17,598 nucleotides of DNA from Clostridia bacterium. Lineage in GTDB: Bacteria > Bacillota_A > Clostridia > Oscillospirales > CAG-272. Shown one piece after another: positions 6,655-12,802 of the stretch (positions within the stretch are counted from its first letter, which is position 1; every line of letters starts with the position of its first letter). The stretch is from NCBI GenBank assembly GCA_017472105.1, contig JAFUQY010000286.1, positions 1 through 17,598 on the forward strand, written 5' to 3'. Position numbers and translations under genes: made by a program. Under the pieces are notes generated by a model. The model did no database searches, was not told the DNA's origin, and was given only the letters and a program-made list of their open reading frames with translations.

Positions 6655-7890
6655 ATGCCATACAGTGAACTGATTAAAAATTTCTCGAAAATCCGCGCGT
6701 ACATGCAGGAGTTTTTTGTCTGCGGATTCCGTCGGCGGGACGAGTTTACATCCAAAAGCGCACGCTCGTACGATGACGAAAAACGCCGTATTGAAGGCTG
6801 GCTCGGCGACTACATGGGCTTTCACCAGACCGCGTCGGGCAAGAGCGTGTTCCTCTCGATGGATCCCCGTCTGACCGCACGCAATCCTCTCTATCAGGCG
6901 TTCCGATCCCGCAGCTTCACCGACGGGGACATCACCCTGCATTTCATCCTGCTCGATCTGCTCAAATCAAACCCCGGCATGACCGTGAAGGAAATCTCTG
7001 CCGGAATTGACGCCTGTCTCGCCGGATTTGACGCACCGATGATGTTTGACGAATCCACCGTGCGCAAGAAGCTGAACGAATACGCGCGCGAGGGTGTTCT
7101 CACCGTGTCAAAATCCGGACGCCGGGTGACCTATGCGATTGCCGAACAAGTGAATCTTGCCTGTGCCGACGACGCGCTTGCGTTCTTTCCGGAGGTTTCG
7201 CCCTGCGGCGTGATCGGCTCGTACATCGCTCCGGCGGAAAAAAATCCACCCATCCGCTTCAAGCATCACTACATCACCCACGCGATGGATTCGGAGGTAC
7301 TCTGCGCACTTCTTGACGCCATCTCCGGGCACCGCGATGTCAGCTTCACGACGACCTCCCGCGTTCCCGAAGGCTCGTACAGCAACCGCGTTCTTCCGCT
7401 GAAAATCTTCGTGAGCGTGCAGAGCGGCCGTCAGCATCTTCTCGCATACGATCTCGACAGTGCCAAAATCCGCGCGTACCGCATCGACAAAATCTCCGGC
7501 GTGAAGGCGGGCGATGTAAACGGAAACTTCGACGCCCTCCGTCACCATCTCACGCGGATGCAGAAATCGATGTGGGGCGTATCCGTGAAGTATTCCGCGC
7601 GGCTCCAGCATCTGGAATTCACTGTACGCGCGGACGAGGACGAAGACTACATCGTCAGCCGCCTGTACCGAGAGAAACGCTGCGGAACGGTGGAACAGCT
7701 TGACGCCACGCACTATCGCTTCTCCTGCGATGTGTATGACGCGGGCGAGCTGATTCCGTGGGTGCGGACGTTCCTCTGCCGGATCACGGATTTCCGCTGT
7801 TCCCTGCGCTCGCTGGAAAAGCAGTTTTTCGACGACACGGAAGAGATGTTCAAGCTCTACAATATCGGAGAGGAAGGTGAGGACGAATGA
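6655..7890 (+). CDS. WYL-domain transcription regulator, first of a coupled pair
   Basis: This 411-residue protein begins with a segment typical of Clostridia WYL proteins (LIKNFSKIRAYMQEFFVCGF, 6-25). A winged-helix region follows at about 92-165 (TLHFILLDLL, then STVRKKLNEYAREGVLTV). A WYL domain lies at about 208-286 (VLPLKIFVSVQSGRQHLLAY, then RAYRIDKI) and a C-terminal WCX-like region at about 310-395. The Trp-Tyr-Leu signature itself is changed to His-Leu-Leu (261-263). WYL domains bind small ligands or nucleic acid and tune DNA binding. The start is set by conservation of the N-terminus, because no Shine-Dalgarno site is visible; GTGAATTGTGAATTATC precedes the ATG. The stop overlaps the next start (ATGA), so the pair is co-translated and may form a heteromer. 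Targets are unknown; the motif cluster upstream is the best guess. Confidence 0.83.
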   Translation: MPYSELIKNFSKIRAYMQEFFVCGFRRRDEFTSKSARSYDDEKRRIEGWLGDYMGFHQTASGKSVFLSMDPRLTARNPLYQAFRSRSFTDGDITLHFILLDLLKSNPGMTVKEISAGIDACLAGFDAPMMFDESTVRKKLNEYAREGVLTVSKSGRRVTYAIAEQVNLACADDALAFFPEVSPCGVIGSYIAPAEKNPPIRFKHHYITHAMDSEVLCALLDAISGHRDVSFTTTSRVPEGSYSNRVLPLKIFVSVQSGRQHLLAYDLDSAKIRAYRIDKISGVKAGDVNGNFDALRHHLTRMQKSMWGVSVKYSARLQHLEFTVRADEDEDYIVSRLYREKRCGTVEQLDATHYRFSCDVYDAGELIPWVRTFLCRITDFRCSLRSLEKQFFDDTEEMFKLYNIGEEGEDE

Positions 7891-8801
7891 CGCTGTTTTC
7901 CGAACTCTACGGAGCCTACTACGCCGCTGTTGCCGAGATCATCCGGGAAGCACAGCAGAATGAACTCACGGACGCGAAAATCCGCGAAATCTGCACGCAG
8001 TACGCCTTCCCTGAGAGCCACATGACCATTCTTCCCGCCATCCGGGAGCAGAAATGGCAGCTCATCCGCCGCGACGGGACGACACCGATTCAAAATCCGC
8101 CCGCCATGCCGATGACGACGCTTGAGAAACGGTGGCTGAAGGCAATCCTGCTCGATCCGCGCGTCCGGCTGTTCGGGTTATCGCTCACCGGACTGGACGA
8201 CGTGACGCCCCTCTTTACCCCGGAGGATATCGTGGTGTACGACCGTTATGCCGACGGTGACCCGTATGAGGAGGAAGCGTATATCAAAAATTTCCGCGTG
8301 ATACTCTCCGCCGTCCGCACGAAAACGCCGCTAAAGCTGACCTATCGGACGCAGAAGACCCGCGATGTGACGCTCCTGCTGATGCCGGAGTACCTCGAAT
8401 ACAGCGAAAAGGACGACAAATTCCGCCTTGCCGCGTCAAGTGCGAAGTACAATTCGATGATAAATCTCGCGAAGGTCACCTCGGTCAGACCGGATCCGGA
8501 GGCGGATTTTGTTCCGAAGACACGGGAAGTGCCGGAGAAGCCGTGGTTCACGATGATCCTCACCAACGAACGCAACGCCCTTGACCGCGTACTCCACCAT
8601 TTCGCCCATTTCGAGAAGCGCGCCGAGCGGATTTCCGGGGACAAATACCGCATCACCGTCTCCTACGACCGATGGGATGAGTCCGAGCTTGTGATCCGCG
8701 TGCTCTCGTTCGGCCCGATGGTCAAGGTCACCGCTCCCGCGAAGTTCGTGGCACTCATCAAAAACAAGCTGACGGACCAGTACAATCTGATGCATCCGTG
8801 A
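7887..8801 (+). CDS. WYL-domain-like regulator, second of a coupled pair
   Basis: This 304-residue protein lacks the long DNA-binding N-terminus of its neighbour. It shows a helical N-terminal part (1-60), a conserved MTTLEKRWLKAILLDPRVRLF segment (76-96), a WYL-like beta region at about 135-200 (LLMPEYLEYSEKDDKFRLAASS, then INLAKVTSV) and a WCX-like C-terminus (about 220-300). The Trp-Tyr-Leu triplet is replaced by Phe-Arg-Leu (179-181). It overlaps the first WYL gene by four bases (ATGA) and has purine-rich GGAGAGGAAGGTGAGG upstream. With little sign of its own helix-turn-helix, it probably acts as a partner or ligand-sensing subunit of the first protein; that is inference. A terminator shared with the opposing sigma gene follows. 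Confidence 0.78.
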   Translation: MTLFSELYGAYYAAVAEIIREAQQNELTDAKIREICTQYAFPESHMTILPAIREQKWQLIRRDGTTPIQNPPAMPMTTLEKRWLKAILLDPRVRLFGLSLTGLDDVTPLFTPEDIVVYDRYADGDPYEEEAYIKNFRVILSAVRTKTPLKLTYRTQKTRDVTLLLMPEYLEYSEKDDKFRLAASSAKYNSMINLAKVTSVRPDPEADFVPKTREVPEKPWFTMILTNERNALDRVLHHFAHFEKRAERISGDKYRITVSYDRWDESELVIRVLSFGPMVKVTAPAKFVALIKNKLTDQYNLMHP

Positions 8802-8807
8802 CAAACG

Positions 8808-8846
8808 AAAAGACACGATCCTCCAAATGGAAAACCGTGTCTTTTT
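8808..8846. terminator. Bidirectional terminator between the WYL pair and the sigma-factor gene
   Basis: AAAAGACACG (8808-8817) pairs perfectly with CGTGTCTTTT (8836-8845), giving a 10-pair stem with an 18-base loop. It is T-rich on the plus-strand exit and reads AAAAGACACG to CGTGTCTTTTC on the other strand. It serves the convergent genes ending at 8801 (plus) and 8851 (minus). Confidence 0.8.
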
Positions 8847-8850
8847 CTGT

Positions 8851-10074
8851 TTACCTGAGCCAGCCGTATTCGAGCACGTTCATTTCATCCTGAGCCGCGT
8901 ACCGGTCCGAGCAGGCAAATTTCGCGTCCCCGCACCGGATCACACCGCTTCCGCGTCTGATGATGACCTTCTTTGCATCCCGCGGAACGAGCTGGTAGTA
9001 GCCGGTGTGAATGGGTGAGCCGAAGGTGTGTTCGACGTGTCCGACAACTGCCGGTGAATTCGTCCGCATTTCCTTGTACATCCATGTCCACGGGTAGACT
9101 TTTTCAACTCTCGTGGCTCTGCTCTTTTTGTATCTTCCGTCAAAGTATTCCCGGAATCCGATCTCTTCCCCTTCGTTGAGGAAAATGCCGAGCACATCCG
9201 TAGCGGGACCGATTCCGGTGGCAAACCAAAACTCATCCTCGGGAATCACGCCGCCGAGTTCGCTGAGATGCGCGTTGTTTATAGCAGCCTGCTCCTCACC
9301 GAACGGAATCCCGAGTGCAACGTAGTCCGTGTTCCGCTCAGGGATGTTGATGCAGTAGTGCCGGTATTCGCCGTCCTCGGTGTAAATCTGCGGAATCAGC
9401 TGACGCAGTGCCTCTGCGATATATGCACATTCCCCGCATTCTTCCAGATGACGCTCCACCTCCGCCTTTACGGATCCGTCCAGCTTGCCGATGGCGTACA
9501 TGAATAAATATTTGTCGCATGCTTTGCAGTCCATGATTTTTTCTCCTTTGTTTGTGTTGATGCCGAGCTCACGCCGCAGTTTCTCAATCCCGTAGTGCGC
9601 ACCGGACTTCACCGATCCCTCGGGAATGTTCATCCGCTTTGCCACCTCACCGACCGTCATATCGTGAATGAAGCGGAAAATGAGAATCTGACGCGGCTTC
9701 TCGGGCAGTTTCGCGACGGCGGCAAGCACCTCTTCCGTCAGCTCTTTCCGCAGGATCATGTCCTCCGGGTCGGGAGATGAGCCGTCCGCCAGAAGCATCA
9801 CAAGGGGATCGTCATCGCCCTCATCCGCATCCAGTGACATGACAGAAACCACCGCCGACTGCGCGTAGAAGCTGTTTATGACATTCCGCGTAATCCGCAT
9901 GAGCCAGTGCCGGAGGCGTCCGTCCTCAGTGTAGCTGTCGTATGCACGGAACACCCGAAGCCACACCTCCTGCACCAGATCCTCCGCCGTACTACGGTCA
10001 CCGACCTTTGAGCGGATCGTCCGGTAAATCCACGCAGTATTCTCTTCGACGATATCTTCAAATCTCTGTTTCAT
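8851..10074 (-). CDS. ECF sigma factor fused to a zinc-binding anti-sigma domain and an unknown C-terminal domain
   Basis: From the ATG at 10072-10074 the protein has 407 residues. Residues about 10-70 are sigma region 2 (DLVQEVWLRVFRAYDSY, then LRHWLMRITRNVINSFY) and about 114-171 are sigma region 4 (LPEKPRQILIFRFIHDMTVGE, then GSVKSGAHYGIEKLRREL). A zinc-finger anti-sigma (zf-HC2 type) module follows directly: Cys183-x2-Cys186, then His209-x3-Cys213-x2-Cys216. Residues about 220-407 form a soluble domain I do not recognise, rich in Trp/Tyr/Gly and without a membrane helix. Sigma and anti-sigma are normally separate genes; here the frame has no stop between them, yet AAAGGAG and an ATG lie at the junction (see 9532-9549). 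A longer TTG start at 10131 is in frame but has no ribosome site and overlaps the likely promoter. Targets cannot be deduced. Confidence 0.85.
   Translation of the reverse strand: MKQRFEDIVEENTAWIYRTIRSKVGDRSTAEDLVQEVWLRVFRAYDSYTEDGRLRHWLMRITRNVINSFYAQSAVVSVMSLDADEGDDDPLVMLLADGSSPDPEDMILRKELTEEVLAAVAKLPEKPRQILIFRFIHDMTVGEVAKRMNIPEGSVKSGAHYGIEKLRRELGINTNKGEKIMDCKACDKYLFMYAIGKLDGSVKAEVERHLEECGECAYIAEALRQLIPQIYTEDGEYRHYCINIPERNTDYVALGIPFGEEQAAINNAHLSELGGVIPEDEFWFATGIGPATDVLGIFLNEGEEIGFREYFDGRYKKSRATRVEKVYPWTWMYKEMRTNSPAVVGHVEHTFGSPIHTGYYQLVPRDAKKVIIRRGSGVIRCGDAKFACSDRYAAQDEMNVLEYGWLR
9532..9549 (-). promoter_or_regulatory. In-frame ribosome binding site and ATG inside the sigma/anti-sigma fusion
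   Basis: On the minus strand AAAGGAG (9543-9549) stands 8 bases before an ATG (9532-9534) in the frame of the fusion. The ATG is Met181, two codons before the first zinc-ligand cysteine. Initiation here would give a separate 227-residue anti-sigma/C-terminal protein. It looks like the fossil or working start of a formerly separate anti-sigma gene. Confidence 0.6.
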
Positions 10075-10108
10075 GTCCGTTCTGTCCTTCTTTTTTGTGT
10101 ACACACAT

Positions 10109-10138
10109 TCTATAACCGGATTGCGGCGCAAAGGTTCA
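10109..10138 (-). promoter_or_regulatory. Possible ECF-type promoter of the sigma-factor gene
   Basis: On the minus strand TGAACC (10133-10138) resembles the AAC-containing -35 box of ECF sigma promoters. TATAGA (10109-10114) follows 18 bases later, about 35 bases before the chosen start codon. No good sigma-A promoter was found in this gap. Self-activation by the encoded sigma factor would fit, but the match is short. Confidence 0.35.
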
Positions 10139-10182
10139 TAATCTGTGAAAATATTTTTAATTTTTTCATTTTCCTACCCTGC

Positions 10183-10211
10183 TTTACAAATCCGCGGATT
10201 CGGAGTATAAT
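10183..10211 (+). promoter_or_regulatory. Sigma-A promoter of the peptide deformylase gene
   Basis: TTTACA (10183-10188) and perfect TATAAT (10206-10211) are 17 bases apart. The spacer contains the palindrome ATCCGCGGAT (10190-10199), which could be an operator or chance. The leader is about 22 bases with GAGGT before the ATG. Confidence 0.85.
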
Positions 10212-10239
10212 AAAGAAAATTCACCACCCGAGGTAAACC

Positions 10240-10650
10240 ATGGTAAAAGAAATCTGCCGCGATATCATCCTGCTCTCCCAGAAAGCCGCCGACGCTGTAC
10301 CCGAGGACGCACAGACCGGTCAGGATCTGCTCGATACCCTTGCCGCAAACCGCGAACGCTGTGTCGGAATGGCGGCGAACATGATCGGAGTACCGAAGAA
10401 AATCATCGTGTTCGACGACGAGGGTACCTTATGCCTGATGTACAATCCCGTCATCATCAAGTCCGCCGGGAAATTCAGAACCGAGGAAGGCTGTCTCTCC
10501 CTCGACGGAACCCGTCCGACCGAACGTTACCGCACGATCAAGGTCGAGTATCAGGACGCTCAGTTCCGAAAGAGAATCAAAACCTACGCCGGCTGGACCG
10601 CACAGATCATCCAGCACGAGATCGATCATCTCTCCGGCATCATTATCTGA
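10240..10650 (+). CDS. def: Peptide deformylase, short Clostridia-type with Gln-to-Asn change in motif 1
   Basis: This 136-residue protein has the three deformylase motifs: GMAANMIG (43-50), EGCLSL (83-88) with metal ligand Cys85, and QHEIDHLSG (125-133) with metal ligands His126 and His130 and catalytic Glu127. The enzyme removes the formyl group from the N-terminal Met of new proteins. In motif 1 (G-x-G-x-A-A-x-Q) the glutamine that stabilises the transition state is Asn47. I recall this as a feature of a short Clostridia subfamily, so it is probably active or adapted, but activity is not certain. It lacks the C-terminal helix of longer types. GAGGT supports the start. It is not next to fmt or other translation genes, which suggests a second, auxiliary copy. 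No clear terminator follows; 10651-10779 shows nothing recognisable. Confidence 0.85.
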   Translation: MVKEICRDIILLSQKAADAVPEDAQTGQDLLDTLAANRERCVGMAANMIGVPKKIIVFDDEGTLCLMYNPVIIKSAGKFRTEEGCLSLDGTRPTERYRTIKVEYQDAQFRKRIKTYAGWTAQIIQHEIDHLSGIII

Positions 10651-10779
10651 ACGATTTCTGTCAATATTGTTCACCGAAAATGTCCGTATTGCACCGGAAT
10701 TGTGGCTATTCTGAAAAAATCTGTCGCAATTGCACAGGAAATCGGTGGAAATTTTGTCATATAAATCAGTTTTTTGTGA

Positions 10780-10808
10780 TTGAAAAATCTCCCGCACTGT
10801 GATACAAT
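10780..10808 (+). promoter_or_regulatory. Sigma-A promoter of the lysine riboswitch and transporter
   Basis: TTGAAA (10780-10785) and TACAAT (10803-10808) lie 17 bases apart. The -10 box is inside the small inverted repeat GATAC-AATA-GTATC (10801-10814). Transcription would begin near 10815, giving a leader of about 240 bases, enough for the riboswitch. Confidence 0.82.
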
Positions 10809-10837
10809 AGTATCGATATTATTTATATGATTGAAAA

Positions 10838-11034
10838 AGCAGAGGCGCGGATCCAATGAAATGCCGCCGTAACAGTCCGTGGGAAGGACGCTGACGGCAC
10901 AGAGGTGTATCCGCCGAAGACTTGTCCCAACAGGTCTGGGTCGTATCGGAATACGGTACGGACTGTCATGACACATGTCATGTTGCGCTGCACTCGGAAC
11001 GGACGTCCGGCTGCTGTGCCTGCGTCTGTTTTTT
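10838..11034 (+). promoter_or_regulatory. Lysine riboswitch (L box) with transcription terminator platform
   Basis: The leader carries the conserved L-box elements: AGAGGCGCGG (10841-10850), GCCGAAG (10913-10919) and ACTGTCAT (10962-10969). The fold can be drawn. P2 pairs 10844-10853 with 10908-10915. P2b ends in loop GTGGGAA (10879-10885). P3 is GACTTG/CAGGTC (10919-10924, 10931-10936) with loop TCCCAA. P4 is CGTAT/ATACG (10942-10955) and P5 is CATGAC/GTCATG (10967-10982). The P2 and P3 loops are complementary (TGGGA with TCCCA), the known kissing contact of this class. P1 is short and not well resolved (possibly GCAG with CTGC at 10988-10991). The terminator at 10998-11034 would stop transcription when lysine is bound. 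The gene downstream, an NhaC-type permease, is a known L-box target type. Confidence 0.87.
10998..11034 (+). terminator. Riboswitch terminator hairpin
   Basis: AACGGACG (10998-11005) pairs with CGTCTGTT (11023-11030; one G-U). An inner GGC/GCC helix extends it, and T6 (11029-11034) follows at once. It lies directly after the aptamer and before the ribosome site, as expected for a lysine-OFF switch. Confidence 0.75.
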
Positions 11035-11054
11035 CTTTCGGAAAGGATTTCGAC

Positions 11055-12683
11055 ATGAAAAAAACTCTTTTCAACCGCCGTTCCCTGCTCTGCATCGCCA
11101 TGATGTTCGCGATTATGGCGCTCTCCATGAGCATCGCGGTCTTCGCCGAAGGGGACGCGGAAGCCGCAGAAGAAGTTTCCTTCGCTTACGGCACTGCGCT
11201 TTCCCTGCTTCCTCCCGTTATCGCAATCGTTCTCGCACTGATTACCAAGGAGGTTTATTCTTCCCTCTTCATCGGTATCCTTGCAGGCGGTCTGCTTTCC
11301 GCGGGTTTCTCCTTCAACGGCACCATTGACACCGTTATCAGCGACGGCATCATCGCATCCGTGGAAGGTTCCGCCGGCATCTTCATCTTCCTCGTGCTTC
11401 TCGGCATTCTCGTTGCCCTTCTCAACAAAACCGGCGCGTCCGCTGCGTTCGGTGAGTGGGCAAAGAAGAACATCAAGACTCGCGTAGGTGCTCAGCTTGC
11501 TACCTTCTGCTTCGGCGTGCTGATCTTCATCGATGACTACTTCAACTGTCTCACCGTAGGCTCCGTTATGCAGCCCGTGACCGACTCCCACAGAGTTTCC
11601 CGCGCGAAGCTGTCCTACCTCATCGACGCAACCGCGGCTCCCATCTGCATGATCGCTCCCATCTCCTCCTGGGCAGCAGCAGTTTCCGAATATGCGGAAG
11701 GCACCGGCTACTCCGGACTGTTCCTGTTCATCAAGGCGATTCCCTACAACTACTACTCCCTCCTGACCCTCGCGTTCATCATCATCATCTCCCTGATGAA
11801 GTTCGACTACGGTCCGATGGCAATCCACGAAAAGAACGCAATCGAAAAAGGCGACCTCTTCACCTCCGGTACCGAACACGCAGCAGTTGACTCCGGTATG
11901 GGCAACAGAAAGTGCCGCGTATTCGACCTCATCATCCCGATCGTTGTGCTCATCGCAGTCAGCGTTTACGGTCTCGTTTACGTCGGCGGCATCCATGACG
12001 GTGCTTCCTTCATCGACGCATTCGCAAACACCGACGCTACCGTTGGTCTCCCGTGGGGCGGTCTGATTACCCTCGTTGTCGTAATCATCTACCTCATCTG
12101 CCGCAGAATCATCACCTTCAAGGAAGCGATGGAATGCATCCCCGAAGGCTTCAAGGCAATGGTTCCCGCAATCCTGATCCTCACCTTCGCAGGCGCGCTC
12201 AAGAACATGACCACCTGCCTCGGCTCCGACGTGTTCGTTGAAGCTGTCGTAGAAGGCTCCGCAAAGAACCTTGCAAACTTCCTGCCCGCAATCATCTTCC
12301 TGATCGCATGCTTCATCTCCTTCTCCACCGGTACTTCCTGGGGTACCTTCGGTATTCTCATTCCGATCGTTACCAGCATCTTCCCTGCATCCAGCGAACT
12401 CATGTACATCGGTATGTCCGCTTGTCTCGCAGGTGCGGTTTGCGGTGACCACTGTTCTCCCATCTCCGACACCACCATCATGTCCTCCGCCGGTGCAAGA
12501 TGCGACCACATCAACCACGTATCCACGCAGCTGCCCTACGCAATCACCGTTGCAGCTGTATCCTTCGTTTCCTTCCTGATCGCATCCTTCATCCAGAACT
12601 GGATCATCTGCCTCGCAATCGCAGTTGTCCTCATGGCTGCTACTCTCTTCGTTATCAAGAAGGTAACCGCAAAGAAGGCATAA
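11055..12683 (+). CDS. NhaC-family Na+/H+ antiporter-like permease, predicted lysine transporter (LysW type)
   Basis: This 542-residue polytopic membrane protein of the NhaC family has about 11-12 predicted helices. Conserved family segments include IFIDDYFNCLTVGSVMQPVTD (about 157-177), APICMIAPISSWAA (about 195-208), STGTSWGTFGILIPI (about 425-439) and CGDHCSPISDTTIMSSAGA (about 464-482). A lysine riboswitch controls it, and comparative genomics has linked such riboswitch-controlled NhaC relatives (LysW) to lysine uptake. That substrate is therefore inferred from regulation, not from the protein. The N-terminus looks like a cleavable signal peptide (KK, a hydrophobic run, then VFA-EG near residue 31) with an acidic stretch before helix 1. 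GAAAGGA seven bases before the ATG sets the start; upstream in-frame ATGs lie inside the riboswitch. A TTCG-capped terminator follows. Confidence 0.87.
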   Translation: MKKTLFNRRSLLCIAMMFAIMALSMSIAVFAEGDAEAAEEVSFAYGTALSLLPPVIAIVLALITKEVYSSLFIGILAGGLLSAGFSFNGTIDTVISDGIIASVEGSAGIFIFLVLLGILVALLNKTGASAAFGEWAKKNIKTRVGAQLATFCFGVLIFIDDYFNCLTVGSVMQPVTDSHRVSRAKLSYLIDATAAPICMIAPISSWAAAVSEYAEGTGYSGLFLFIKAIPYNYYSLLTLAFIIIISLMKFDYGPMAIHEKNAIEKGDLFTSGTEHAAVDSGMGNRKCRVFDLIIPIVVLIAVSVYGLVYVGGIHDGASFIDAFANTDATVGLPWGGLITLVVVIIYLICRRIITFKEAMECIPEGFKAMVPAILILTFAGALKNMTTCLGSDVFVEAVVEGSAKNLANFLPAIIFLIACFISFSTGTSWGTFGILIPIVTSIFPASSELMYIGMSACLAGAVCGDHCSPISDTTIMSSAGARCDHINHVSTQLPYAITVAAVSFVSFLIASFIQNWIICLAIAVVLMAATLFVIKKVTAKKA

Positions 12684-12700
12684 CGCCGTAAAACAAAACG

Positions 12701-12730
12701 ACCGCATGGATTCGTCCGTGCGGTTTTTTT
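12701..12730 (+). terminator. Intrinsic terminator of the NhaC-like gene
   Basis: A 10-pair stem (ACCGCATGGA with TCCGTGCGGT, one T-G) capped by a TTCG tetraloop is followed by T7. Read on the minus strand the hairpin is followed by CGTTTTGTTTT, so it may also stop transcription from the DUF11 side. Confidence 0.92.
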
Positions 12731-12732
12731 GC

Positions 12733-12771
12733 GGAAAATAACCGGCAATCGCGGCGGAGTTGGATTACCGG
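12733..12771 (-). terminator. Probable terminator of the DUF11 gene
   Basis: On the minus strand CCGGTAATC (12763-12771) pairs with GATTGCCGG (12742-12750) over 9 pairs with a 12-base loop, followed by TTATTTT. It lies about 30 bases after the DUF11 stop. The T tract is weak; the hairpin at 12701-12724 lies behind it as a backup. Confidence 0.6.
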
Positions 12772-12802
12772 GTATTTGTCTTCCTGTTTTTTGCTGTTCC
12801 GT

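Noticed and set aside
10651..10779. Possible terminator or small gene after the deformylase
   Set aside because: Only short imperfect inverted matches (4-5 bases) without a T tract were found, and no open frame has a ribosome site.
10671..12707. Open frame of 678 codons on the minus strand across the NhaC-like gene and riboswitch
   Set aside because: It is antisense to a conserved membrane protein, rich in Asp/Gly/Glu/Cys as a mirror of hydrophobic codons, and crosses the riboswitch and two promoters.
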